A stretch of 64,000 bases of DNA from Kitasatospora mediocidica KCTC 9733 (GTDB lineage: Bacteria > Actinomycetota > Actinomycetes > Streptomycetales > Streptomycetaceae), in contig NZ_JQLN01000001.1 of assembly GCF_000744225.1 (NCBI RefSeq), forward strand, positions 1 through 64,000, given 5' to 3'. Below, piece after piece: positions 1 to 8,815 of the stretch (positions are counted from its first letter, which is position 1; each line of letters opens with the position of its first letter). Under the pieces are notes generated by a model. That model did not search any database and was not told the DNA's origin. It was given only the letters and a program-made list of their open reading frames with translations. A program made the translations under genes and the position numbers.

Positions 1-1390
1 GTCCAGGTCGATTTGGTCGAGCAGGCCGTGGCCGAGGATGCCGTGGTCGCTGAGCAGGTCGATGGCGCGGCCGGCGGTCCCGCTGCGGCCTTGCTCGACG
101 TCGTTCAGGTGCGTCTCGGCGAGGGTGACGGCGGCCTCGGCGGCCTCGTGTGTCTGTTCCGCCTTGATGTGATCGCGCTGGCTCAGTTGAAAGCGATCGG
201 CGGTGGTGGTCGTGTCGCTTCCGTCCCAGTCGTGGGTCTGGGCAGAAGGGTGGAGCGCTCTTCGAGCAGCATCGCGTGTCGGGTCTTCAACTCGGTCAGC
301 TTTTGCGCGAGTTCGCTGTCGAGCTGCTGAGCGTTTGACCAGTTCTGCTTGGCCTGGCGTTCCTTGTCGGCGGTCGGTCGCCGACCTGAGCGTGCTCACG
401 CGGTCGTCGGCTTCCTGTACGGCGGCCGCGGCGGGTCTCGGAAGCTTCCTCTGCTACTCGGATATCCGCGGCGAGGCTCTCGTCGAGAGCGTATGCCTCG
501 CGGTAGGAGGCCGCGAGGTAGCGCTTGCCACGCCGCAACGGCCGGCTTCGAGGCTGTCGAGGGAGGCTTGACGGGCTCGTACTGCACCCAGCACCTGCTC
601 TTCAATGAGCCGTTGCTTGTCATGCTCTGCCTGGGCGTTCTCGAGGTTGATCAGGTTTTCCAGTGCCTGGCCGCGCAGGCTGTACTCCTCGTCCAGCAGA
701 TGGCTCATGCCGGACAGAGCGATCAGGACCGGCGATGTCCTTGGGTTCCATCTCCGTCAGCTGCTGGCTGAGCAGCGAGGGGGCGGGTGGGCGCAGGGCG
801 GTATCGAGGTAGGTGAGGCAGCGGGGGGCCGTGCCATAGAGCGTGTCGGCCATGGCGCGGGCGGAGAGCTGTTGGCGTGTGACCAGTGCGCGCCACAGGT
901 CGTCGGCCTGGATGCTGCGTTCGTGGTCGGTGGCGGCGTCGGCGAGGTGTAGGCCTTCGGTCCAGTTAGCCTGCAGGTAGGGCGCGGTGGTGGCGATGCG
1001 GATCCACACGGTCATGGGGTCGGCGGCGGGGTCGGCAGGGTGGGCGAAGACGCCGACGATGTAGCCGTGGTCAACCGGCGATGCCCGGTGGGTCTGGTCG
1101 ACTCCGGCGGCGTCGGGGTGGAACAGGATGCCGCTGGCGGGTCGTCCCCCGTTGGTGTCCAGGCGCCATTGTGGATCGGCCAGCAGCAGTGAGACGGCGA
1201 TGAGGAAGCTGGTCTTCCCAGACCCGTTGGAGTCCTCCTTGGGGCCGAGGCCGGAGACCGCGATGAATGTCTCGGGGACGATTGGGACGGGGTGCGAGGT
1301 AAGCCTGGCGATGTCGAAGGTCTGCACGGCGACGAGTTGGCGGTCGCCGACGAGGCCCCGCGGCAGGTCCGAGGCGGGCGGGGTGGTCAT
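1..1390 (-). pseudogene. SMC-family ATPase (condensin/Wadjet-like), frameshifted, truncated at window edge
   Basis: The ATG at 1390 opens a reading frame to about 720 with a P-loop near residues 52-62 (SNGSGKTS), the nucleotide-binding signature of SMC/RecN-type ATPases. Downstream the protein continues only by switching frame at about 720, 545, 430-370 and 245. The pieces (for example NLINLENAQAEHDKQ and WSNAQQLDSELAQKLTELK) are charged, heptad-like coiled coil, as expected for an SMC arm. The gene runs off position 1, so the hinge and C-terminal ATPase half are not visible. The start overlaps the probable end of the preceding gene (ATGA), so it belongs to a coupled four-gene operon. Family knowledge: SMC ATPases with kleisin and winged-helix partners load on or cleave plasmid DNA (MukBEF, MksBEFG, Wadjet). 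The exact subtype cannot be fixed here. With at least four indels in 700 bp it looks inactive unless these are sequencing errors. Confidence 0.6.
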
Positions 1391-2035
1391 GGCGTCTCCC
1401 GTGTCTCACGGTCGAGGGCGGTAGCTGGCGATGCCGGGCGGGGGGCTCGCCGGCGCCGAATCGACTCGGCGAGGGGGCCGGCGGGTCGGCCAGCAGGATG
1501 AGCTCTTCGAACAGCTCACTGCCCGCCGATTTCGTCAGGCGCAGGAACTGGTGGCCCAGGACGTAGCCGGCCTTCGTGTGGCGGACTAGGTCCGCGTCGG
1601 CCAGTCGCTGCAGAGCGCTGGTGACGACTCCGTCGGGCACCCGGCTGTCTTTCAGCTCCTGCACGGACACGGGCGTGCCGCGGGTCCAGGGTTGGTCGGC
1701 AAGGTGGTGCCCGCGGCCTGGGGAATGGCGACGCTGTGGAGCAGGACCAGGGTGAGGACGGCGCGGTCGTCGCGCGGCAGGATGCCGATGCCTTCGTGTA
1801 CCAGACGCTGCCTGATGTCGTCGTCGTAGCCGGATAGGTAGCCGCCGCTAACGGCGAGCAGGGTACGTCCGGACGCGGCCAGGACCTGTTCCACGACGAC
1901 CCTCAGCGCAGTCTCCGCGAGGGCGCGGTAGTGGGCGGGGCGCACTGGCAGTCGGGCGGTCTCCACGGCACAGACCGCGGCGCGTACGTCCGCCCGTCGG
2001 TTGTGGGGCAGCGCGTCCAGCGACGGTACGTCCAC
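1387..2035 (-). pseudogene. winged-helix partner of the SMC operon (MukE/JetB-like), frameshifted
   Basis: Starts at GTG 2035, 4 nt after the stop of the previous gene. The first frame carries LPVRPAHYRALAETALRVVV and an acidic helical stretch (DDDIRQRLVHEGIG). At about 1680 the coding potential moves to another frame (VSVQELKDSRVPDGVVTSA, LQRLADADLVRHTKAGY), a typical winged-helix pattern. A further shift near 1470 would be needed to reach the TGA that overlaps the ATG of the SMC gene at 1390. Size (about 215 residues) and place just before the SMC gene fit the KITE/MukE/JetB role, a dimeric winged-helix subunit bridging kleisin and SMC heads. That role is inferred from layout, not from a recognised signature. 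The two indels suggest decay together with the SMC gene. Confidence 0.5.
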
Positions 2036-2039
2036 CGGG

Positions 2040-2612
2040 TCACTCCTTCCCCAGGCCCGGGCCGGGCAGGACGTCGTAACCGCTGCGGAGTTCGGCGATG
2101 TCGCGCTCGGACCACAGCGCGGCCATGGGGCCGAGGCGGATCGTGCCGTCGCCCTCGTCCGAGGCGAGGTAGCCGCAGGCGCGCAGGAAACGTACGGCGG
2201 CGAGGAAATGCGAGGCGCGGCCCAGTGCTGCGATGCCTTCCCTGGCGGCGAGGGTGTCGTGGAGCGGGACCAGAGTGGTGATGATGTCGTCCTGTCTGGC
2301 GGCCTGCCCCGGGTACAGGGGCTGACTGCGGTCGGGCCAGCAATGGCGGATACAGGCAGCAAGGGTGACCAACCGGAAAGCCGAGGCGGTGCGGCGGACA
2401 TCGCTGTCGTCCAGCCAGCCGTTGGCGGGTTCGACGTCGGGGCTGAAGGCGAGCATCAGTTCACTGGCTCCTCCCGCGGTGATGACGTCGGTGAGGCGGC
2501 GTTCCACATCGTCGACGGCGCAGCGCAGCTGGGCGAGTTCTGCGCGATCGGCCGGGACAGGAAAGGTACGCAGCACCCGGGCACGCGCCAGCTGGTAGCG
2601 GTGGTCGTTCAC
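2040..2612 (-). CDS. small helical protein of the SMC operon, unknown function
   Basis: 190 residues. The GTG start at 2612 overlaps the TGA of the upstream gene (GTGA), so translation is coupled. Mostly alpha-helical, with conserved-looking segments AELAQLRCAVDDVERRLTDV (about residues 24-43) and ASHFLAAVRFLRACGYLASD (about 132-151). The latter is followed by a short basic/acidic hairpin that resembles the wing of a winged helix. No catalytic motif is visible. It may be a second KITE-like subunit or an adaptor, since this operon has three accessory proteins where MukBEF has two. Intact, unlike the two genes that follow. I do not recognise the family. Confidence 0.6.
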   Translation of the reverse strand: MNDHRYQLARARVLRTFPVPADRAELAQLRCAVDDVERRLTDVITAGGASELMLAFSPDVEPANGWLDDSDVRRTASAFRLVTLAACIRHCWPDRSQPLYPGQAARQDDIITTLVPLHDTLAAREGIAALGRASHFLAAVRFLRACGYLASDEGDGTIRLGPMAALWSERDIAELRSGYDVLPGPGLGKE

Positions 2613-3886
2613 GAGGGCTCCGCCGATGTGGTCTCGGTGTCGTCGTCGTGGTCGTGCATGTCCTGGAGGCCGTCGGGAACCCGGTAGACGGCCATGGGTG
2701 AGGCGTAGGTGACCGGGCCGGAGGGGTCCACCACCACTTGCCGGGAGATGGCGAGCATGAACGGCAGGGCCGGGTCGGCCGCGGCACGCAGCAGGTCGAC
2801 GACATGTCGGACCGCAGCCCGCCAGGGCAGGGCCCGCAGTTCCTCGGTGAGGTCGGCTTCTGCCCTACCTCCCATGAGCAGAGTTACTGCGGCTTCGCGC
2901 CGCTCCCGCGCGCGGGCGGCCCTGGCCCGCGCGGTCTCGACCGGATCCGGACCCGGTGGCCGTGCGGGAGGCCGTGGCAGGCGCTGCCGCGGCGGCGGGG
3001 GCCGGTGGTCAGCAGCGGCGGTGAGAACCTGGCCGACGGTGATGTCGACACGGGGCGGGTCGAAGACAGTCGCAGCGAACACACTCGCCAGCGCGTCGAT
3101 CGGAGCGCGTCGGGCAGCGGTCACATACTGCTCGGGCAGCAGCATGCTGAAGTCACGACGGGTGGTGGCCTGTCGCATGAGACGGTCATGGAACTCCTGG
3201 ACGGCCGCCGTGTAGCGCAGCGCCTCCTGGATCAGGCGAGTGCCGGCCGGGCGCAGCGCAGGGTAGCGCTCGGCGATGGCGTGGACGACGTGCTTCGCCT
3301 CATGGATCGAGGCGGCGTGGGCGTGGTGGTGGCGTTGTCCGAACAGTTCCTCGATTGGCCTGGTCCGGACGAGTTGCAGCAGGTGGTTGGTGTAGTTCGC
3401 CAGGCTGCGCCGAACTTTGGCGATCTTCGTGGCGAGGTCCGCCTCGGTCAGGGAGCCGTTCAGGATGCCTTCATGGGTCCGGTCCAGAAGCATCGTGATC
3501 TCGTGGACTCCACCGGCCTCCCGCAGCCGCTCGTAGACCAGCAACGCTGCGCCGCTGGTGGGGTTGAAGACGTAACGCTGATCATGAGCCTTGCGGCGCA
3601 GCGGCTCGAGCAACTGGAGCTTGGTGAAGACGTGGAAGCGTGCATCGAACTCGCCGGTGGAGGCTACCGACGCGCAGGCCTGGGCGATCTCCGCACGGCT
3701 GAGACCGTTCTCGGAGCCGGAGTCACCGAACACGTCACGGATCGCCTCCGCGATGCGCAACGCTACCGGATCGCCGGTCACCGCCCCGGCCGTGGCAGCC
3801 ACTGGCGCCACGAACGGCGGTATGTGCTGAAGACCATCAACGCTGTCCTCCTGCTGAGCGGAGAACAGATCAGGCTGATCCGACAA
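2609..3886 (-). CDS. kleisin-like/JetA-like protein heading the SMC operon
   Basis: 425 residues from ATG 3886; first gene of the coupled operon. The N-terminal third (about residues 45-120) reads as a winged helix that distinguishes states by DNA or protein contacts (RIAEAIRDVF, GLSRAEIAQAC, FTKLQLLEPLRR). The middle is long helical (NYTNHLLQLVRTRPIEEL), then a proline/arginine-rich linker at about 285-315, and a C-terminal helical block (ELRALPWRAAVRHVVDLL). A winged helix followed by helices and a flexible tail is the general build of MukF/JetA kleisin-type subunits, and the position at the head of an SMC operon agrees. The assignment rests on architecture and context only. The acidic tail (DHDDDTET) has no known role. 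Confidence 0.5.
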   Translation of the reverse strand: MSDQPDLFSAQQEDSVDGLQHIPPFVAPVAATAGAVTGDPVALRIAEAIRDVFGDSGSENGLSRAEIAQACASVASTGEFDARFHVFTKLQLLEPLRRKAHDQRYVFNPTSGAALLVYERLREAGGVHEITMLLDRTHEGILNGSLTEADLATKIAKVRRSLANYTNHLLQLVRTRPIEELFGQRHHHAHAASIHEAKHVVHAIAERYPALRPAGTRLIQEALRYTAAVQEFHDRLMRQATTRRDFSMLLPEQYVTAARRAPIDALASVFAATVFDPPRVDITVGQVLTAAADHRPPPPRQRLPRPPARPPGPDPVETARARAARARERREAAVTLLMGGRAEADLTEELRALPWRAAVRHVVDLLRAAADPALPFMLAISRQVVVDPSGPVTYASPMAVYRVPDGLQDMHDHDDDTETTSAEPS

Positions 3887-4352
3887 ACGCCCCCCACACT
3901 CCCCCTACCACGGACCGATCGACCAAGCATGACTTACGACGGCGTCAACACTCCCGGAAACGAGTCAACTTGTACTCGATCGACCGCAAGCGACCCCTCC
4001 CTTGAGCCCGCACGGCCATCGCGATCTCCAGGCGCCCGGACCGCATATACCGGCCAGCAGGCGGTCATCAACACCCACACGCGCTCTCGTCATCGTGGTG
4101 GCTAGAACCACCGTTCATGGCCGCCGGACCGCCAGAGATCGCCTTCACCCGGTCGACGAAATCGACCGGCAGGACGACAAGGCCGGGCCCCGCGCCCCTG
4201 GATCAGGTTGTCCTGGCAGCCGACGTCCGAGCCGGCGGCCGCCAAACATTCCAGGTCGCGGCTGGCGCGGAGACCTGTTCGGTCACTGAAGCCGCCAACA
4301 GGCGAACCACCTTGTCAACGGCCAGAGATCAGCATAGGTGCACCTTTGAGCG
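3887..4352. other. intergenic region, no gene supported
   Basis: About 465 bp between the start of the minus-strand SMC operon and the stop of the next minus-strand gene. Reading frames here show no convincing codon pattern or start with a ribosome site. It should contain the operon promoter close to 3890-3990, where base composition becomes less GC-rich, but I cannot pick reliable -35/-10 boxes. Confidence 0.4.
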
Positions 4353-5264
4353 TCAGAGGTGATGAACGAACTCGTCGGGGAACACCTTCCCGCAGGCAAC
4401 GCAGAGCGGAACACGGGCACCAGGCTTTGCCGCCCGTTCGGCAAAGAGAACCACAGTGGTATCCGAGCAGTCAGGACAGTCAACGATCCATTCCCGCCCG
4501 GCCTCGGGCTCCTCGTAGGAGCTCAGACCCAACACAACGTCGACATAGAACACCGCGAAGTTGGCGAAGTCCCTCGTCGGCGGCTTCTCCCCGCAGAAGT
4601 GGCAAACCAGTGGGGCGATCCCCACGACCAGAGCAAACTGGCCGCAATCGGCACACTGCACGGTTCGCTCCGCGTAGGGAGCCAGGCCCGGCCGCAAGCG
4701 ATCCATACGCACCTTGATCAGGCTGCGGATGTTGGCGAGCCGCTCGATGATGTAGTACTCCCCTTCCCCTGCGTACATGAGGTCGAGGCCGGTCAAGCCA
4801 GGCATGAGGTGTTCGCGGAGGAAGACCAGGAGGAAGTCGAGAATGCTGGCAGCACGCGCTTCGACGGCCGGAGCCGGTGCGGTCATGCCATAGTGCTGAA
4901 GGGCGTTGCGCCACTTGGCCAGGTGCTTGAGCTCGTCAACGGCCTTCTGAGGGAGGCTCAACCCCGCGATACTGCCGAGCCGAACTATCGTCTCGGCAAC
5001 TCCACAGCTCTCGAAGTCACCGCTCTCGAATCGCGTTCGGTCAGCACGGCCTGGATCCTTGAAGACCAGGCTCCAGTGCTCCTGGAGCAGACGCGCCTTC
5101 AAGAGAACCTCAGCTGCAGCCTGCAGATGCAAGATCGCGTACTTCAAGTCACGCGGCTTTGGCTCGCCAGAGAGATGCTCCACCACGCTGTCCAGGTAGT
5201 CCATCGCGTTGGCGACCGGTGGGTACTCCACGTGAGCAGGCCCACTCGGCGGCATCTGAGTCAT
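4353..5264 (-). CDS. HEPN-type protein with C-terminal zinc ribbons
   Basis: 303 residues from ATG 5264. The N-terminal half is helical (ILHLQAAAEVLLKARLL, about residues 44-60) and includes KWRNALQHYG near 116-125. This contains R-x4-H with a polar residue after Arg, the pattern of HEPN nucleases. The C-terminal half has four CxxC knuckles (CADC, CHFC, CPDC, CVAC, about 204-295), enough for two zinc ribbons. HEPN proteins are often RNases in toxin-antitoxin, abortive-infection or CRISPR-linked defence, and the ribbons could bind nucleic acid. It is monocistronic here, with no obvious antitoxin partner, but lies on the same strand as the SMC operon, so a defence cluster is plausible. The activity is inferred from the motif. 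Confidence 0.6.
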   Translation of the reverse strand: MTQMPPSGPAHVEYPPVANAMDYLDSVVEHLSGEPKPRDLKYAILHLQAAAEVLLKARLLQEHWSLVFKDPGRADRTRFESGDFESCGVAETIVRLGSIAGLSLPQKAVDELKHLAKWRNALQHYGMTAPAPAVEARAASILDFLLVFLREHLMPGLTGLDLMYAGEGEYYIIERLANIRSLIKVRMDRLRPGLAPYAERTVQCADCGQFALVVGIAPLVCHFCGEKPPTRDFANFAVFYVDVVLGLSSYEEPEAGREWIVDCPDCSDTTVVLFAERAAKPGARVPLCVACGKVFPDEFVHHL

Positions 5265-5542
5265 GGCCGGAGACTATCCCGAGAGGCGAGACCACGACGC
5301 ACGCCAACAGGAGCAGCAGGCCCTCAAAGGCTCTGACCAGCACAGACTCCTTTCCCGTCATAGCGGTCTGCGCCAGAATGGCATGATCCTTCGTCATTCA
5401 TGTCAGCGATGAATAAGCACCTCCTACCAGCGCAGATCACGAGGTCGCTGGGCCCATTCCACTGACACGCAGTTGACGATACGCAACTGACACTCCCCTG
5501 CAGACCATCAGGCGGCGGGAGAAGCATCCGCGGCGGCGGATC

Positions 5543-6265
5543 GTGGACGCGATCTTCTACGTGGTGCGGACGGGGTGTGCTTGGCGGCAGCTGCCGAAGG
5601 ACTTCGCTCCGTGGCCGACGGTGTACTGGTATTTCACGTGGTGGCACGACGACGGCACCGTCGAGCGCATCCATGACGCCCTGCGCGGCAAGGTCCGTGA
5701 AGCTGACGGCCGGAGTGCTGAGCCGAGCGCGGGCCTGATCGACTCGCAGTCGGTCCGCACGGCCGACACAGTCACCGCTGCCACCAGGGGCTTCGACGCC
5801 GGCAAGAAGGTGAAGGGCCGCAAGAGGTTCATCATCACCGATACCCTCGGCCTGCTCCTGGCCGTCCACGTCGTCGCGGCGAGCATCCAGGACCGCGACG
5901 GCGCGAAGCGCCCCTTGCTGTGGACCCGTCTCGACCACCCGAGCGTCAAGAAGGTCTGGGCCGATCAGGGCTTCGCCGGCCGCCTGGTCGAGTGGGCCGC
6001 CAAGATCCTCGGCCGCGACCTGGAGATCGTCCGAAAGGACCCTGGCCAGCGCGGCTTTCAGGTCCAGCCCAAGCGGTGGGCGGTGGAGCGCACCTTTTCG
6101 TGGCTCACCGCCCACAGGCGCCTCGCCCGGGACTACGAAACCAGCCCGGCCCACTCCGAGACCATGATCCGATGGGCCATGATCGGCGTCATGGTCCGCC
6201 GGCTCACCCGGGGCGGTGCTGCGACGCGCCCCGGCCCACGAGCGCTCGTCCGGCAATCCTCGTAG
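5543..6265 (+). CDS. IS5-family DDE transposase, N-terminally short
   Basis: 240 residues with the IS5/IS1647-like pattern of Streptomyces: GCAWRQLPKDF at the N-terminus, LIDSQSVRTAD (first catalytic Asp), GRKRFIITD, then ADQGFAGRL (second Asp) and the C-terminal VERTFSWLTAHRRLARDYE (catalytic Glu). Cut-and-paste transposition is the family role. The frame extends a little upstream (RRREKHPRRRIVDAIFY) but the usual first 30-40 residues are missing, so the 5' end is probably truncated. I did not find convincing terminal inverted repeats or a target duplication. It may be a relic with an intact catalytic domain. Confidence 0.85.
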   Translation: MDAIFYVVRTGCAWRQLPKDFAPWPTVYWYFTWWHDDGTVERIHDALRGKVREADGRSAEPSAGLIDSQSVRTADTVTAATRGFDAGKKVKGRKRFIITDTLGLLLAVHVVAASIQDRDGAKRPLLWTRLDHPSVKKVWADQGFAGRLVEWAAKILGRDLEIVRKDPGQRGFQVQPKRWAVERTFSWLTAHRRLARDYETSPAHSETMIRWAMIGVMVRRLTRGGAATRPGPRALVRQSS

Positions 6266-6307
6266 ACGGCCTGCCGTCCCTCACCGGCGGCAGCTGCTGT
6301 CGGTGAC

Positions 6308-6703
6308 CTACCGAGCAAGGAACCCCTCAACTTCGCGTTTCAGAGCAGACGGCACGTCGGCCAATTCCGAGACGATCAGGCGGACCTCCCGCCCGAGTTC
6401 GGGGGACTGCCTCCAGACTTCCGGACTCCTGGTGAGCACGGCGACCAGCAAATCGCCCTCGTACATGTCGCCTTCCGCCAGTGGGTCGACCCGAAGGACC
6501 TCCACCGCCAGCGGCAGGAGACAGGCAAGGCCCACGTCCTGCCTGATCAGCAACCGCATGTCCTCAACCGTCAACTCGCCGATCGGCTTGCGCCGAAGCT
6601 CGCGCGCGGTCGCCATCAACCGGGTTTCGCCGCCCGACGAGGCCGACCAACGGTCGCGCTCAAGTTCCTCAAGGGAGCGGTCACGGTTCACGAGTCGAGT
6701 CAC
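6308..6703 (-). CDS. CdiI-type immunity protein, orphan
   Basis: 131 residues. The segment ERDRW then RKPIGELTVEDMRLLIRQDV, GLACLLPLAVEVL and DPLAEGDMYEGDLLVAVL matches the pattern of the contact-dependent growth inhibition immunity family (CdiI_2-like): a helical N-terminus with a conserved 'L..ed.R.li.Q..gl..l.p.A' core and a GDLL motif. Such proteins neutralise a cognate toxin tip. No toxin gene is adjacent; it sits between an IS5-family and an IS256-family transposase. It is therefore an orphan immunity gene, either captured by transposons or left after loss of its toxin. Start ATG 6703. The small size and intact frame suggest it is still under selection. Confidence 0.65.
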   Translation of the reverse strand: MTRLVNRDRSLEELERDRWSASSGGETRLMATARELRRKPIGELTVEDMRLLIRQDVGLACLLPLAVEVLRVDPLAEGDMYEGDLLVAVLTRSPEVWRQSPELGREVRLIVSELADVPSALKREVEGFLAR

Positions 6704-6766
6704 CGACCGATCGTCCCACGGCAGATCTCAAACGCGGTCTGACGTCACGAAGAGGAGACCAACACG

Positions 6767-8005
6767 ATGACCGCACCTGACAGTCTGCCGTTCGCCGCGC
6801 TGCTTGAGGAGAACCTCGCCTCGGCGAGTCCGGACTTGTTGCGGGCGATGGTGAAGACCTTCGCCGAGGCGATGATGTCCGCCGACGTGGACCGGGCCTG
6901 CGGCGGCGAGTACGGCCGCCCGGGCGAGGAGCGCACCAACTCCCGTAACGGCTACCGGCATCGGGACTGGGACACTCGCGCCGGGACCGTTGACCTGGCC
7001 ATCCCGAGAGTTCGGTCGGGGTCCTACTTCCCGTCGTGGCTGCTGGAGCGCCGGCGCCGGGCCGAGCAGGCCCTGGTCTCGGTGGTCGCGACCTGCTACC
7101 TGCTCGGAGTGTCGACCAGGCGGGTGGAGAAGCTCGCCGAGAGCATGGGCGTGACCCAGCTGTCCAAGTCTCAAGTGTCCGAGATGGCCAAGCACTTGGA
7201 CGAGCGGGTCGCCGAGTTCCGCAACCGCCCGCTTGACCAGGGCCCCTACACGTTCGTCTGGGTCGACGCGCTGACGCAGAAGGTCCGCGAGGGCGGCCGG
7301 GTCGTCAACGTCCACTGCCTGGTCGCGGTCGGCGTCAACAACGAGGGCCAGCGCGAGGTCCTGGGCCTGGACGTCGCCACCAGCGAGGACGGAGCCGGCT
7401 GGCTGGCCTTCCTGCGGTCCCTGGTCGCCCGCGGCCTGGCCGGCGTCAAGCTCGTCGTCAGCGACGCCCACGCCGGGCTGGTGGACGCGATCGGCGCCAC
7501 TTTGCCCGGTGCGGCTTGGCAGAGATGCCGAACGCACTACGCCCGCAACCTGCTGTCGCAGGTCCCGAAGTCCGCCCAGCCCTGGGTCGCCACCCTGCTG
7601 CGGACCGTCTTCGAACAGCCCGACGCGAAGGCCGTGCGCCAGCAGCTGGCCACCGTCATCGCCGCCCTGGACGAGCGATTCCCCAAAGCCGCAGAGCACT
7701 TGGAGCACGCCCGCGAAGACCTGCTCGCCTTCGCCGCCTTCCCGCGCACCGTCTGGAAGTCGATCTGGTCGAACAACCCGCAGGAGCGTCTGAACAAGGA
7801 GATCCGCCGTCGCACCGACGTCGTTGGGATCTTCCCCGACCGCAGCTCGATCATCCGCCTGATCGGCGCCGTCCTGGCCGAGCAGAGCGACGAATGGGCA
7901 GAACAGCGCCGCTACATCGGCTCCGAGATCCTCGGCCGCTGCCGCCTCCACCCGATCGAGGGAGAAACCCTCGAAGAGACCAGCACAACCGCACTCACCG
8001 CATAG
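6767..8005 (+). CDS. IS256-family transposase
   Basis: 412 residues, full length for the family, start ATG with a GAAGAGGAG ribosome site about 10 nt upstream. Recognisable IS256 (Mutator-like) landmarks are the N-terminal RTNSRNGYRHRDWDTRAGTVDL, VSTRRVEKLAESMGV, WVDALTQKVREGGRVVN (first Asp), GVKLVVSDAHAGL (second Asp), WQRCRTHYARNLL (the C/H region) and the Glu-containing NNPQERLNKEIRRRTDVVGIF. These DDE transposases use a copy-out route with circular intermediates. The element's right end lies within 8006-8056; a matching left inverted repeat was not found upstream of 6767. Confidence 0.93.
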   Translation: MTAPDSLPFAALLEENLASASPDLLRAMVKTFAEAMMSADVDRACGGEYGRPGEERTNSRNGYRHRDWDTRAGTVDLAIPRVRSGSYFPSWLLERRRRAEQALVSVVATCYLLGVSTRRVEKLAESMGVTQLSKSQVSEMAKHLDERVAEFRNRPLDQGPYTFVWVDALTQKVREGGRVVNVHCLVAVGVNNEGQREVLGLDVATSEDGAGWLAFLRSLVARGLAGVKLVVSDAHAGLVDAIGATLPGAAWQRCRTHYARNLLSQVPKSAQPWVATLLRTVFEQPDAKAVRQQLATVIAALDERFPKAAEHLEHAREDLLAFAAFPRTVWKSIWSNNPQERLNKEIRRRTDVVGIFPDRSSIIRLIGAVLAEQSDEWAEQRRYIGSEILGRCRLHPIEGETLEETSTTALTA

Positions 8006-8056
8006 CCTGAAATCGGATCACCGAGTGGCCGTCGATACACCACTCCGGAGGACGTG

Positions 8057-8091
8057 ACCCAACGGGATTCTCTGCCACTGAAGACTGACCA
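8057..8091 (+). repeat. inverted repeat, left arm (flanking the LysM gene)
   Basis: 35 bp beginning ACCCAACGGGATTCTCTGCC. Its reverse complement recurs at 8816-8850 with about 31 of 35 positions identical. The pair brackets the BON-LysM gene, so the 8057-8850 segment looks like a mobile or formerly mobile unit, or the remnant ends of an insertion sequence whose transposase is gone. Confidence 0.7.
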
Positions 8092-8119
8092 CGGCGTCGG
8101 CGGCTCTTCGCCGTGTGGA

Positions 8120-8605
8120 CTACCAGGTCTTCGGGGGGATCCGGAGCAGTTGGCCGGGGTAGATCCTGTCGGCGTTGACGATCATGGGTTGGTTGGCGTC
8201 GACGATCTTGGGGTAGTCGTTCGCGTTCCCGTAGTACTGGGCGGCGATCTTGGCCAGGTTGTCGCCTGCGGTGACGGTGTAGAGCTGGCTGGGGTCGCTT
8301 GGGGCGGTCACGGACATCTCGTCGTTGACGCCGGTCACGCCCTTGATGTTGCCGCAGACCAGGAGGATCTTCTCCTTGGTGACCTGGTCGGGGGCCTCGC
8401 CTTGGACTGTCACCGTGGCGGTCGCGGCGTCGAAGGCGATGTCCAGCCCGTCCGCAGTGAGTCCGTTCGCTGTGACGTCGTTCCGGATCGAGTCGGCGGC
8501 CTTCTGCTCCAAGTCGGCGGTGTTCGGGGTGGACGCGGCGGCCAGGGCAGCGGTCACGCCGGGGTCTTTGACGCCTGCGGACGGTACGAAGTCGATCAGG
8601 CCCAT
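8120..8605 (-). CDS. BON-LysM domain protein (Kbp/YgaU-like)
   Basis: 161 residues from ATG 8605, chosen because GAAGGAG lies 6-7 nt upstream; a longer frame to 8803 lacks such a site. The N-terminal block covers an Ala-rich helix and a BON-like fold (TADGLDIAFDAATATVTVQG, about residues 58-77, and VCGNIKGVTGVNDEM). The C-terminus is a LysM domain (YTVTAGDNLAKIAAQYYGNA, then YPKIVDANQ and IYPGQLLRIP). This matches the small soluble Kbp/YgaU proteins that bind K+ in the cytoplasm; there is no signal peptide. It is bracketed by 35-bp inverted repeats, which is unusual for this housekeeping-like family. Confidence 0.85.
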   Translation of the reverse strand: MGLIDFVPSAGVKDPGVTAALAAASTPNTADLEQKAADSIRNDVTANGLTADGLDIAFDAATATVTVQGEAPDQVTKEKILLVCGNIKGVTGVNDEMSVTAPSDPSQLYTVTAGDNLAKIAAQYYGNANDYPKIVDANQPMIVNADRIYPGQLLRIPPKTW

Positions 8606-8815
8606 GACTACTCCTTCAAGTCGGGTGGTTCGCGGTGGAACGGATGCGTGCCCGGTCGCTGGCAGGATGACGGCTTCTGGGACGAGGGCGCCCCGCTTCC
8701 ATCGAAGATCCAGCGCTCCCCCATCGGCCGTGCTATATGGCGTGTCCACAGCATCTTGGGAGGCCTCCCGTCCGGGCAGGCCAGGCCCGATCAGAAGCCA
8801 CACCCCGCAGCAGGG

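Noticed and set aside
1..5264. Complete Wadjet assignment (JetABCD)
   Set aside because: No Toprim-type JetD is visible and subunits could not be matched by signature; kept as SMC/Wadjet-like only.
6700..6766. Left terminal repeat for the IS256-family element
   Set aside because: Compared the 8006-8056 end with the region before 6767 and found no convincing inverted match.
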